Below, piece after piece: positions 34,892 through 43,535 of a stretch of DNA of 64,000 bases (the first letter of the stretch is position 1; every line of letters begins with the position of its first letter). Location: NCBI GenBank assembly GCA_946529215.1, contig CAMMZC010000002.1:96457-160456 (forward strand), read 5' to 3'. The notes beneath the pieces were generated by a model that searched no databases, was not told the origin of the DNA, and saw nothing but the letters and a program-made list of their open reading frames with translations. Made by a program: the position numbers and the translations under genes. This stretch comes from an uncultured Clostridia bacterium. GTDB lineage: Bacteria > Bacillota > Clostridia > TANB77 > CAG-508.

Positions 34892-35329
34892 ATGTATTCA
34901 ATTGAAGAATTTGATTCACAAAAAACAAAAGTAATGAAATTTATAGTTTTCAAAAAAAGAACTGAACAAGAGGTAAGAAACAAATTTACAGGTTCAATTG
35001 AAGAAAATATGTTAGAAGACATAATAGAGTACTTAAAAGATGCAAAATATCTTGATGACAAAGAATATATAGATAGAGCTATAAATAATTTTATTATTTT
35101 AAAAAACTTATCTTTAAAAGAAGTAAAATACAAATTAATTGCAAAAGGTTTAAATAGAGATGATATAGAAGATTATTTTTATGAAAACAAAGATAAGTTA
35201 GATGAATATGAGAAACAATCTGCAAGAAATATTTTTTATAAAAAACAAAAAGATATGGATATAGAAGAGATAAAGCAATATCTTTTAAAAAAAGGTTATA
35301 GATATGACAATATAAAATTTGACGAATAA
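34892..35329 (+). CDS. recX: Regulatory protein RecX
   Basis: The 145-residue, three-repeat helical protein binds RecA filaments and limits or modulates their growth. The family pattern is visible in FIVFKKRTEQEVRNKF, IEYLKDAKYLDDKEYIDRAI and LSLKEVKYKLIAKGLNRDDI. AGGAGAAG precedes the ATG and it lies 61 bases after recA, the usual arrangement. It is short compared with Bacillus RecX but within the family range. Confidence 0.9.
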   Translation: MYSIEEFDSQKTKVMKFIVFKKRTEQEVRNKFTGSIEENMLEDIIEYLKDAKYLDDKEYIDRAINNFIILKNLSLKEVKYKLIAKGLNRDDIEDYFYENKDKLDEYEKQSARNIFYKKQKDMDIEEIKQYLLKKGYRYDNIKFDE

Positions 35330-35365
35330 AAGAGTTAGAAAAATTGAGGGGAAGGATAACAAGAA

Positions 35366-36124
35366 ATGCCAAATGTACTAACATTAGAAACAAATAAATA
35401 TGCAATTAAATTAGAGAATTTTCAAGGACCACTTGATTTACTTTGTACTTTAATTGAAAAGAACAAAATGAATATATATGATATTAATCTTAATGAAATC
35501 ACAGATCAATATATTGCATTTATTAATCAGATGGAAGAACTTAACTTAGAGGTTACAAGTGAATTTTTATCAATGGCTTCAACTTTGCTATATCTTAAAT
35601 CTAAAAAGCTTTTACCAAGTAAACAAGAAGAGGAAGAAGAGATAACTGAAGAAGAACTTATAAGAAGAATAGTTGAATATAAAAAATATAAAGATATTAC
35701 GGCTAAATTGCAAGAAAATTTTAAATTGTTTTCAAATAGAATATATAAAGCAATGGAAAATATTCCATTACCTCAGCAAACATTAGATACAGAGTATGAG
35801 AGTTCTCTAATACCTCAAATATATTCTAATTTAGTAATAAGAAATGAAGAAAAAATTAATCACAATGCTAAAAATATCGAAAAAATAGCTATAACAGAAA
35901 ATTTTACAGTTGTAAGTAAATTAAAAGATATGTTTAGAGAATTAATCAAACATAAAAATTTTAATTTTAATAGATTATTTTCTGTAAAAAAACATAGTAA
36001 AAATGAGGTAGTAACTGCTTTTTCAGGATTATTAGAACTTTCGAGAAGAAGCAAAGTTACAACATATCAAGATGAGCTATTTGGAGATATAAATGTAGAA
36101 AAAAAGCTAAAATTAAGGGGCTAG
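35366..36124 (+). CDS. scpA: Segregation and condensation protein A
   Basis: ScpA is the kleisin that bridges Smc heads in the Smc-ScpAB condensin. The 252-residue product has the N-terminal signature IKLENFQGPLDLLCTLIEKNKMNIYDI and EFLSMASTLLYLKSKKLLP, and a winged-helix C-terminus (VVTAFSGLLELSRRSKVTTYQDELFGDI). scpB, usually next, is not here; the following DNA is a terminator and a convergent gene, so scpB must be elsewhere or lost. Confidence 0.95.
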   Translation: MPNVLTLETNKYAIKLENFQGPLDLLCTLIEKNKMNIYDINLNEITDQYIAFINQMEELNLEVTSEFLSMASTLLYLKSKKLLPSKQEEEEEITEEELIRRIVEYKKYKDITAKLQENFKLFSNRIYKAMENIPLPQQTLDTEYESSLIPQIYSNLVIRNEEKINHNAKNIEKIAITENFTVVSKLKDMFRELIKHKNFNFNRLFSVKKHSKNEVVTAFSGLLELSRRSKVTTYQDELFGDINVEKKLKLRG

Positions 36125-36140
36125 TTACATAGCCCCTTTT
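36117..36140. terminator. Terminator of scpA
   Basis: GGGGCTA pairs with TAGCCCC around GTTACA and is followed by TTTT. The 5' arm overlaps the last codons of scpA. Confidence 0.8.
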
Positions 36141-36143
36141 AAG

Positions 36144-38111
36144 TTAATTGATTATTATATTATTAACATATCCATTTTCATTATATTCAACTTTAATTGT
36201 ATAAGTTTTATTTTTATCTAGCTCATTTGGCGCTGATGCAGGTAACTCATTATTAATTTTTACAAGACGATTTGTATTATTATTTTTTTCTGCGGCATTA
36301 TTTGATATAATCATATAATATAATGTTTTTACTTCACTTGAAGTTTTATTAGGGCCAGAATACTCTGTAAATTTAATATTAAATGCTTCTTTTTCTACTT
36401 TTGACATTTGATCATTATTTATTATATTTCTGGCATTATTAACTACCATAATTCCACTTGAAATTACTGCAATTCCTATTGGTGGCATAAAATATGGAAT
36501 TTGACTTGGATTTTGCATTACATAAGTTGCACCAATTGGAACAATTGAAGGTAAGTAATACATAAATGGATTTTGTTCTGCTGTAAGTCCTATTGCTTTT
36601 AATTTTGCATCATTGATCTGAGCGGTTCTATTAGCAATACTATTATATAAATTTTCAATATTTTTAAGTGCTGGAGCAGTGTTTATAAGTAATATTTGTG
36701 AATTTTGTATTTCATCTTTTTGAATAGCTCCAAAAGTTTTTGTATTTTTGTATGAAGACACGAATTTTGTTTTAGCATTTGTTATAGTAGAATTACCTAG
36801 ATTATAATCAAAGGTTAATTCTGAGTTTTCATGTACTGAATCAGTATCTAATCCTGAAAAACCAATGGTTAAATTAAAAATTTCAGAATTATTTTGTGAA
36901 AAAGCAAATTCATATTTAGTTTCATTAGGTGATTTTAATTTTTGCATATATGCTGATATAGTAGTCACTCCATTACTTATTGATTCAAATTTAACTCCAT
37001 CATCAGATTTAGAAAAAACAAAATCAGCATTATCACTTAATATTATTTCTGTTTTTGTAAGATTTCGTTTATTAGCATATACTTTTATAGTTATATAGTT
37101 ATCTGAATTTTGTGGATTATCAACATTGATTTCAGTATTTTGTGTAGAATTTAATTCAGATGTAGTACTATCTTCGGTATTAGTATTTAAATCAAATTGT
37201 GATTGTGCAGGAGAAGTAGTATTTTTTTCTTGTATAGCTGAATTAATGCCATCAATTGCTTTTTGCAATGTTTCTTTATATTGTGTTTCAAAAGTTTGAA
37301 TATTTTCCTCAGTTAAATTAAAGTTGTTTATTGCATAATTTTTAATTTTTTCTATAATAATTTCATCTTCTTTTAATGTCTCCAATATTTTAAGTATTAT
37401 ATTAGTAGCCTGAGTATTATTTATTGTTAAAATATATACATTATCTTCAGAGTTATTTTCCTTAGAAAACATCTCATCTGTTAAATTATCTGTGATAATT
37501 TTAAAGTATTTTTCTTTTAAAACAGATTTATCTTCATCTGTAAATATGTTTGAAACATTTGACAAGCTTGCTAAATCAATTTTATTTGGAATTGAAGATG
37601 TAACTTGTTCAGGTAGTTGCATTTTAGTAGCAAATTCTTTAAGATTGTTATTATCAAATCCAATGTATTTTACAAGAACTTCATTAATTTTAGCAGCATA
37701 AATGTCACCGTTTCTATATAAATCAAATTGCATTGATTGAGTATCCGAATAATTTGCTTTAAACGTTTGGTGCATATATTTGCTTTGATTATCTGTTTTA
37801 CCAGTAAATGTTATATTACAATTTTGCAATGCATTTGCTACTTTTGCTTCTGAACTATCTGGGAAAGTAACATTTGTTTTTATTGTACCTTCTGATGTAT
37901 AAGCTGTATTTTTTTGTTTTGCTGAATATGCTTTTACATCTTCATCTTTGAAGATGTCTACGATTTCTGAATTTTGAAAAATATATTTAGAAAATAGTTG
38001 TTTATTGCTTTTAAATATATCTGTGAAAAAGTATGCAAAAGCAAATCCTGCACCTAAAACTATTACTAAAACTATTGCTATTATAAGCATTATTAAATAT
38101 CTTTTTTTCAT
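36144..38111 (-). CDS. Large membrane-anchored extracytoplasmic protein, 655 aa
   Basis: The minus-strand product has an N-terminal membrane helix (residues about 5-30, YLIMLIIAIVLVIVLGAG) and a long Asn/Thr/Ser-rich extracellular region. Near residue 545 lies a second hydrophobic segment (PPIGIAVISSGIMVV). The last 90 residues contain FNIKFTEYSGPNKTSSEVKTL and VKINNELPAS..TYTIKVEYNENGYV, a pattern I associate with surface or prepilin-like proteins of gut Clostridia; this is from memory. Function unknown. The gene is followed by yebC upstream on the same strand. Confidence 0.75.
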   Translation of the reverse strand: MKKRYLIMLIIAIVLVIVLGAGFAFAYFFTDIFKSNKQLFSKYIFQNSEIVDIFKDEDVKAYSAKQKNTAYTSEGTIKTNVTFPDSSEAKVANALQNCNITFTGKTDNQSKYMHQTFKANYSDTQSMQFDLYRNGDIYAAKINEVLVKYIGFDNNNLKEFATKMQLPEQVTSSIPNKIDLASLSNVSNIFTDEDKSVLKEKYFKIITDNLTDEMFSKENNSEDNVYILTINNTQATNIILKILETLKEDEIIIEKIKNYAINNFNLTEENIQTFETQYKETLQKAIDGINSAIQEKNTTSPAQSQFDLNTNTEDSTTSELNSTQNTEINVDNPQNSDNYITIKVYANKRNLTKTEIILSDNADFVFSKSDDGVKFESISNGVTTISAYMQKLKSPNETKYEFAFSQNNSEIFNLTIGFSGLDTDSVHENSELTFDYNLGNSTITNAKTKFVSSYKNTKTFGAIQKDEIQNSQILLINTAPALKNIENLYNSIANRTAQINDAKLKAIGLTAEQNPFMYYLPSIVPIGATYVMQNPSQIPYFMPPIGIAVISSGIMVVNNARNIINNDQMSKVEKEAFNIKFTEYSGPNKTSSEVKTLYYMIISNNAAEKNNNTNRLVKINNELPASAPNELDKNKTYTIKVEYNENGYVNNIIIN

Positions 38112-38146
38112 TATTTTATTCTTCCTCTCTTAATTATAATAAATTA

Positions 38147-38869
38147 TTATTCCCAATTGTGATATACATTCATTACATCATCTAATTCCTCAAGCCTTTC
38201 AATCATTTTTTCCATTTTTTCTGCAGCTTGGTCATCAAGAGCAACTGTAGTAGAAGGTACCATTTGAACTGAAGCTTCTAAGAAATTAATTCCTTCTGCT
38301 TGAATTTTTTCAGATACTTCTGAAAATGTGCTTGGTTCTGTAGTTATTTCATAAACTTCATCTGAAGTATTAAAATCTTCTGCTCCTGCATCTAAAACTA
38401 GCATCATAAGTTCTTCTTCGTCAATAGGGCAATTTTCTTTTTCTATAACTATAACACCTTTTTTGCTAAACATATATGATACACAACCAGTTGTTCCAAG
38501 ATTTCCACCTGATTTATCAAAAGCATGTCTGACTTCAGCTGCTGTTCTATTTTTATTGTCTGTACTTGCTTCTACAATTATAGCAACACCATTTGGTCCA
38601 TATCCTTCATAAATTATTTCTTCATAATTTGTGTTACTTCCTTCTCCTGAAGCTTTTTTAATTGCATTATTTATTGTATCATTTGGCATATTTGCAGCTT
38701 TACATTTAGCAATAACTGCTTTTAAAGAAGAGTTGCCCTCTGGATCCGGTCCTCCTGCTTTAACTGCAACTAATAATTCCCTTCCTAATTTTGTGAATAT
38801 TTTTCCTCTTGCTGCATCAGCCTTTCCTTTTTTAGCTTGAATGTTGTGCCATTTACTATGTCCTGACAT
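38147..38869 (-). CDS. yebC: YebC/PmpR-family protein (TACO1 family)
   Basis: The 240-residue product opens with the invariant [22 protein letters not shown] and has [20 protein letters not shown] and the C-terminal [20 protein letters not shown]. YebC proteins were described as transcription regulators and more recently as translation factors relieving stalls at proline-rich stretches. GGAGG precedes the ATG. It probably forms a transcript with the 655-residue protein, whose start is 35 bases downstream. Confidence 0.95.
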   Translation of the reverse strand: MSGHSKWHNIQAKKGKADAARGKIFTKLGRELLVAVKAGGPDPEGNSSLKAVIAKCKAANMPNDTINNAIKKASGEGSNTNYEEIIYEGYGPNGVAIIVEASTDNKNRTAAEVRHAFDKSGGNLGTTGCVSYMFSKKGVIVIEKENCPIDEEELMMLVLDAGAEDFNTSDEVYEITTEPSTFSEVSEKIQAEGINFLEASVQMVPSTTVALDDQAAEKMEKMIERLEELDDVMNVYHNWE

Positions 38870-39250
38870 TTTAAATTCCTCCTTTATTTTTAATTATAAT
38901 TCACATTGATTTGTTCAGATTAATATATAATTATATAATAGAATTTAAGAAACTAAACACAACAACACTAAAATTATATATTAATTAAATAGTGAATTTT
39001 AACAATCTTTCAATATTTTATCACATTTTTTTTAGTTTGTGTAGTGTTTTTGCAATATTTCTTTAAAAAAATGTAAAAATCAATTAAAAAACATAAGACT
39101 TTTAAAATAGTAATATTAACATTTAAAAACTAATGTGTAAAAAGTTCTAAAATAATTTATAGAGCATATAATATAATGAAAATTATGTTACAAGGTTTAT
39201 TTATTAGGCTTTATACAATAGACAGGCTTTAAAGGAAGGATTTTTAAATA
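38870..39250. other. Divergent intergenic region between yebC and spoIIIAA
   Basis: This 381-base AT-rich spacer must hold promoters in both directions. On the minus strand several TATAAT-like boxes lie at 38930-38945. On the plus strand CATATAAT (39165-39172) and TATACAAT (39212-39219) resemble the sigma-E -10 consensus CATACAAT, but no convincing sigma-E -35 is at the right distance. No ORF or stable hairpin stands out. Confidence 0.5.
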
Positions 39251-40171
39251 ATGGAAGAAGTTTTAGATTATTTAGCTGAAAGTGTAAAAAATGAAATAAA
39301 AAAATACTTTTTAAATAAACAAGATATTGAAGAAATACGACTTAGAATTAATAAACCAATAATTATAAAAAATTCTAATGGAAATAAAATATTAGTTCAT
39401 ATTGTTTCAAAAGAAGAATTATTAGAAACATTTCAAAAAGTATGTGAACATTCTATTTATTCCTATCAAAAACAAATATGCGAAGGCTTTATAACAATAA
39501 AGGGTGGTCATAGAGTAGGAATTACTGGTAGTGCTGTGGAAGAAAATGGAGAAATTAAAAATATAAATTATATTTCAAGTTTAAATTTTAGAATTGCTAA
39601 AGAAAAAAAAGATGTATCAAATAAATTATTGAAATTCGTTATATGTAATAGTGAAATTAAAAATACATTAATTGTTTCAAAACCTGGTTGTGGAAAAACT
39701 ACAATTTTAAGAGATTTAGTAAGAAGGATAAGTACAGGTATAGAAGAACTAGGTTTTAAAGCTAAAACATGCGGAATTGTAGATGAAAGAGGAGAGATTG
39801 CTGCAATGTATAAAGGAGCACCACAAAATGATATAGGAATTCTTAGTGATGTAATGGATAATGTTTCTAAATCTAAAGGTATGAGAATGCTTATAAGATC
39901 TATGTCTCCAGAAATTATCGTGTGTGATGAAATTGGAAGCAAAGAAGATGTACAAGCAATAAATTATGCAGTTACATCTGGAGTAACAGGAATTTTTACT
40001 GCACATGGAAATTCTTTAGAAGATATTATGATAAATGAGGAAATAAAAAAATTGTTGGACAAGAATTTAATTGAAACTATTATTTTTTTAGATGATAAAA
40101 AGAGGGGAGAAGTAAAGAGTGTATATGTTTTAGATAAGAATAATAAAGATTATAAAAATTATTTGATATAA
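39251..40171 (+). CDS. spoIIIAA: Stage III sporulation protein AA (ATPase)
   Basis: The 306-residue secretion-type ATPase has Walker A VSKPGCGKTT, the segment CGIVDERGEIAAMYKGAPQNDIG and Walker B MSPEIIVCDEIG, then TSGVTGIFTAHG. It is the cytoplasmic motor of the mother-cell SpoIIIA channel that feeds the forespore and keeps sigma-G active. AAGGAAGG precedes the ATG. It is the first gene of the spoIIIA operon, expected to be driven by sigma-E. Confidence 0.95.
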   Translation: MEEVLDYLAESVKNEIKKYFLNKQDIEEIRLRINKPIIIKNSNGNKILVHIVSKEELLETFQKVCEHSIYSYQKQICEGFITIKGGHRVGITGSAVEENGEIKNINYISSLNFRIAKEKKDVSNKLLKFVICNSEIKNTLIVSKPGCGKTTILRDLVRRISTGIEELGFKAKTCGIVDERGEIAAMYKGAPQNDIGILSDVMDNVSKSKGMRMLIRSMSPEIIVCDEIGSKEDVQAINYAVTSGVTGIFTAHGNSLEDIMINEEIKKLLDKNLIETIIFLDDKKRGEVKSVYVLDKNNKDYKNYLI

Positions 40172-40223
40172 AAGTGTTCTAAAATTTTATTTTGTGAATA
40201 TATTTAATAAAGGGGACAAGTTT

Positions 40224-40742
40224 ATGGTATTTGTAAAATATACGATTTTATTTTTTATATTTCTATTGACAGCTTGTATAGGAAATCTTATTTCAAAAAA
40301 ATACAAAAATAGAGTAGATGAATTAAAAACTTTTAAAGAGGCATTTAATATTCTCGAATCAAAAATAAAGTTTACTTATGAGCCTTTAGGAGATATATTT
40401 GAAGAAATTTCAAATTTATCTTATAAAAATAGTATTAATTCTATTTTTATGAATGCAAAGAATAATATGAAAAAATTAGGGTTAAAAAAATCGTGGGATA
40501 AAGCGATAGAAAATAATAAGCAGAATCTAAGTCTTAAAACAGAAGATATAGATATTATAAAGAATCTAGGAAATATGCTTGGTAAAACCGATGTGGAAGG
40601 GCAATTAAGTGAAATTAAACTAAATATGAGTTTTTTAGATACTCAAATTGCTATAGCGGAAGAAGAATGTATGAAAAATGAAAAGATGTATAGAACTATG
40701 GGAACAATTTTTGGACTAGCTATTATAATTATTTTAATTTAA
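40224..40742 (+). CDS. spoIIIAB: Stage III sporulation protein AB
   Basis: ATG 40224, preceded by AAAGGGG, is preferred over the track's start at 40194. The 172-residue product has an N-terminal membrane helix (VFVKYTILFFIFLLTACIG), a helical GspF-like cytoplasmic or lateral domain with LKTFKEAFNILESKIKFTYEPL, and a C-terminal helix (GTIFGLAIIIILI). This matches SpoIIIAB, a type II secretion-like membrane component of the SpoIIIA complex. Confidence 0.92.
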   Translation: MVFVKYTILFFIFLLTACIGNLISKKYKNRVDELKTFKEAFNILESKIKFTYEPLGDIFEEISNLSYKNSINSIFMNAKNNMKKLGLKKSWDKAIENNKQNLSLKTEDIDIIKNLGNMLGKTDVEGQLSEIKLNMSFLDTQIAIAEEECMKNEKMYRTMGTIFGLAIIIILI

Positions 40743-40759
40743 AGGAAGGAAAAGTAAAA

Positions 40760-40954
40760 ATGGATGTAGATTTATTGTTTAAAATAGCAGCCATAGGTAT
40801 ATTAGTTGCAGTTTTACATCAAGTTTTATGTAGAGCTGGACGTGAAGAACAGGCTATGATGACAACACTCGCTGGAGTGGTAATTGTTCTTACATTAGTT
40901 ATAAAAGAAATTAGTGCACTTTTTAATACAGTAAGGACATTGTTTAATATATAA
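40760..40954 (+). CDS. spoIIIAC: Stage III sporulation protein AC
   Basis: The 64-residue protein has two membrane helices and the typical start VDLLFKIAAIGILVAVLHQVL, with AGREEQAMMTTLAGVVIVL following. It is a small inner-membrane part of the SpoIIIA channel. AAGGAAGG precedes the ATG. Confidence 0.95.
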   Translation: MDVDLLFKIAAIGILVAVLHQVLCRAGREEQAMMTTLAGVVIVLTLVIKEISALFNTVRTLFNI

Positions 40955-41019
40955 TGTACAGGATATATATGTTGTGAAGCTAATTTGGAAGCTTCATAGA
41001 GTTTCCTAATATAATAAAA
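40955..41019. repeat. TTCATAG-GTTTCCTA hairpin repeat, copy 2
   Basis: GAAGCT and AGCTTC form a stem, followed by ATAGAGTTTCCTAATATAATAAAA, as at 30764-30820. It separates spoIIIAC and spoIIIAD by about 80 bases, which are usually nearly contiguous. Confidence 0.5.
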
Positions 41020-41033
41020 GAGGTATAAAATGT

Positions 41034-41420
41034 ATGGATGAAGTAATTAAAATAATTGGAATAGGATTAATTTCTTTAATAATTATTATAGTTGTTAAAC
41101 AATATAAACCTGAATTTGCAATATATGTTTCTATAATTGTAGGTGTGTTAATTCTATACATAATAATGGACAAACTTAGAGGAATAATAAATTTGCTTAA
41201 AACTATAAGTTCTAAATCTGGCATAAATAATCAATTTTTAGAACTTTTATTAAAAATTACTGGAATTGCTTTTCTTGCTGAGTTTGCAATAAATCTTTGC
41301 AAAGACTCAGGAGAAGGTGCAATTGCGAGTAAAATTGAAATGGGAAGCAAGGTGATAATTGTGTCTATGTCAATTCCTATAATTTCAAGTTTGCTAGAAG
41401 TTATTTTGAAATTAATTTAA
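41034..41420 (+). CDS. spoIIIAD: Stage III sporulation protein AD
   Basis: The 128-residue membrane protein starts DEVIKIIGIGLISLIIIIVVKQYKPEFAIYVSI and has the conserved LLLKITGIAFLAEFAINLCKDSGEGAIASKIEMG. It has about four membrane segments and belongs to the SpoIIIAC/AD family in the SpoIIIA complex. An out-of-frame ATG five bases earlier is not used; AAGAGG lies upstream of 41034. Confidence 0.94.
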   Translation: MDEVIKIIGIGLISLIIIIVVKQYKPEFAIYVSIIVGVLILYIIMDKLRGIINLLKTISSKSGINNQFLELLLKITGIAFLAEFAINLCKDSGEGAIASKIEMGSKVIIVSMSIPIISSLLEVILKLI

Positions 41421-41724
41421 TTTTATATATATTTTTTAGAAAAATTTCTAAAGCATTTTTGCAACCAAATAAAGTCTCTGAGACATACAGAAAAAAACTA
41501 TATAATTCTTTTGAGTATGGCATTTAAAGATTCTTTTGAAAGAATGAAGATTTTTTGAGTAAAATTATGACTAAAATGGATTGTGGGTAATCCTCATGCT
41601 AGTGCCAAAAAGTGGGGGTCGTAGAAATTTTTTTTAAAAATTTAATATATTTCTTGAAAAAAGGTTTATAGGTATATCCTTTTTTTAAAAATCTAAATAT
41701 ATCAAATAAGGAATTATCGTAAAT
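41421..41724. other. 304-base gap inside the spoIIIA operon
   Basis: No gene is visible. The gap holds a short palindrome GTCTCTGAGAC (41474-41484), a hairpin ATTCTTT/AAAGAAT (about 41530-41546) and the GGGGGT/GAAATTTTTT motif copy. spoIIIAD and spoIIIAE are normally very close, so the spacer looks like inserted repeat material or a regulatory leader. Confidence 0.6.
41586..41652. repeat. GGGGGT-GAAATTTTTT motif, copy 2
   Basis: ATCCTCATGCTAGTGCC, then GTGGGGGTCGTAGAAATTT and AATATATTT align with 9190-9255. Identity is strongest in the GGGGGT and GAAATTTTTT blocks. Confidence 0.45.
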
Positions 41725-42882
41725 GTGAAAAAAGTTTTATTACATTTTTTCATAATATTTTTTTTAGTAATTTTTCCTGTTTCGAAAGTAAATGCAGAAA
41801 ACCTAACTACTCAAATGATACAACAAGAAAAAGAAACATTTGGAATAAGTAATTTTATAGATGAGACAAAAAAATATACAAATGATTTTTTCGAAGATAC
41901 TAATATTTCAGATGTTTTAAATTCAGCAATTACAGGAAAGATTGATAATAATAGAATATTAAAAAAAATATTAAAGATTTTTGGGAAAGAAATAGTTTCA
42001 AGTTTAAAAACAATAATTGCAGTTCTTGTAATTGTATTAATACATAGCATAATAAAGGCAATTGCAGATAATTTAGAAACAAGTAGCATTTCAAAAATGA
42101 TTTATTATGTACAATATATATTAATAGTAACAATTATAATGAGTAACTTTTCAAACCTAATATTATCAATAACAATCACTATACAAAATTTAGTAGGATT
42201 TATGAATTCATTAGTTCCGCTTCTAATAACTCTTATGATATATACAGGAAGTATTGCAACAAGTAGTTTACTAGAACCAATAATTTTGCTAATAATAGAA
42301 TTTGTTTCAAATATTATACTAACACTAATTTTACCAGGAGTTTCTATAATAACTGCATTAATGATTGTATCAAAACTCTCTGATAGAGTACAAATAGGGA
42401 AGCTTACAAAATTTTTAAAATCATCTATAGTATGGTTTTTAGGAGTTATTCTTACTATTTTTGTGGGAGTAGTTTCACTAGAGGGAACATTAGCAAGTAG
42501 TGTAGATGGAATAACTGCAAAAACAGCGAAAGCTGCAGTTTCAAGTATGATTCCTGTCGTAGGAAAAATTTTAGGAGATTCAGTAGATAGTGTATTGGGG
42601 TGTGGACTGGTTTTAAAAAATGCATTAGGAGTTGTTGGAGTAATTATAATAATTGGAATATGTGCAACTCCAATAATTAAACTTTCTATTTTAACAATAA
42701 TTTATTCTTTATCTTCTGCTATTATAGAGCCATTAGCAGATGAGAAAATTGTAAAATTATTAGAAGAATTTAGCGGTATTTTTAAATTACTCCTTGGAAT
42801 ACTTTGTGCAGTAGCAGTTCTTTTAATAATTGGAACAACACTAGTAATTAAAATTTCTAATAGTGGGATGATGTACAGATGA
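41725..42882 (+). CDS. spoIIIAE: Stage III sporulation protein AE
   Basis: The 385-residue protein starts at GTG 41725 and has a signal peptide (KVLLHFFIIFFLVIFPVSKVNA), an extracellular helical part and about seven membrane segments. LEPIILLIIEFVSNIILTLILPG, VSLEGTLASSVDGITAKTAK and SSMIPVVGKILGDSVDSVLG match SpoIIIAE. It is the large membrane component of the mother-cell channel. Its stop overlaps the spoIIIAF start in an ATGA. Confidence 0.94.
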   Translation: MKKVLLHFFIIFFLVIFPVSKVNAENLTTQMIQQEKETFGISNFIDETKKYTNDFFEDTNISDVLNSAITGKIDNNRILKKILKIFGKEIVSSLKTIIAVLVIVLIHSIIKAIADNLETSSISKMIYYVQYILIVTIIMSNFSNLILSITITIQNLVGFMNSLVPLLITLMIYTGSIATSSLLEPIILLIIEFVSNIILTLILPGVSIITALMIVSKLSDRVQIGKLTKFLKSSIVWFLGVILTIFVGVVSLEGTLASSVDGITAKTAKAAVSSMIPVVGKILGDSVDSVLGCGLVLKNALGVVGVIIIIGICATPIIKLSILTIIYSLSSAIIEPLADEKIVKLLEEFSGIFKLLLGILCAVAVLLIIGTTLVIKISNSGMMYR

Positions 42883-43517
42883 TTGAGTTTTTTAGTAAGT
42901 GGGTTGAAGGAATTGCAATTGCTGTTATAATAGCAAGTATTTTTGAAATGATACTTCCAAGTGGAAATATAAAAAAATACGTGAAAGTGATTTTGAGTAT
43001 ATATATTATTTTTAGTATAATATCACCTTTTACAGATAATAAGGTAAAAGGAGATTTTGATCTATCCAAAAAAGTTGATGATTATTCAGAAAATATTACA
43101 AATAAAGATTATTCTAAAGATGAAAATTCTACAGATAAAAAATTAAACAAAATTTATGAAAATACTTTTGAAAAAGAGTTAATTAAAACTATAGAAAAAG
43201 AAGGATTTGTTGTATATAAATGTATCGTAAAAGGTAATTTTAATGCAGAAGAGGAAAATGCGGGAATAAGTAAGATAAGTATAACTCTTGAATCTAAAAA
43301 AATTTTAAAAAAGAAAGATGAAGAAAGTGAAAAAGAAGATGACGAAATAAAGATTAAAAGTATAGATGAAGTTAAAAAAGTTGAAATAAATGTTGGTAAA
43401 AATAAGGATTTAAGTTCCGAAGAAGATGTGGAGGCAAAAGATATTGATACTTTGAAGAAATTTTTAAGTAAGCATTATGAGATTGATAAAGCTGTTTTTG
43501 AAATACATATAAGGTGA
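42879..43517 (+). CDS. spoIIIAF: Stage III sporulation protein AF
   Basis: The 212-residue product has two N-terminal membrane helices (WVEGIAIAVIIASIFEMILPSG and KYVKVILSIYIIFSIISPF), typical of SpoIIIAF, then a charged region and a ring-building domain ending in LKKFLSKHYEIDKAVFEIHI. It overlaps spoIIIAE by 4 bases. The middle has a long Lys/Glu-rich stretch. Confidence 0.93.
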   Translation: MIEFFSKWVEGIAIAVIIASIFEMILPSGNIKKYVKVILSIYIIFSIISPFTDNKVKGDFDLSKKVDDYSENITNKDYSKDENSTDKKLNKIYENTFEKELIKTIEKEGFVVYKCIVKGNFNAEEENAGISKISITLESKKILKKKDEESEKEDDEIKIKSIDEVKKVEINVGKNKDLSSEEDVEAKDIDTLKKFLSKHYEIDKAVFEIHIR

Positions 43518-43535
43518 TGTAATAGGAGGTTATGT

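Noticed and set aside
39165-39219. Sigma-E promoter before spoIIIAA
   Set aside because: Two -10-like sequences exist but neither has a convincing -35 at 13-15 bases, so no definite site is called.
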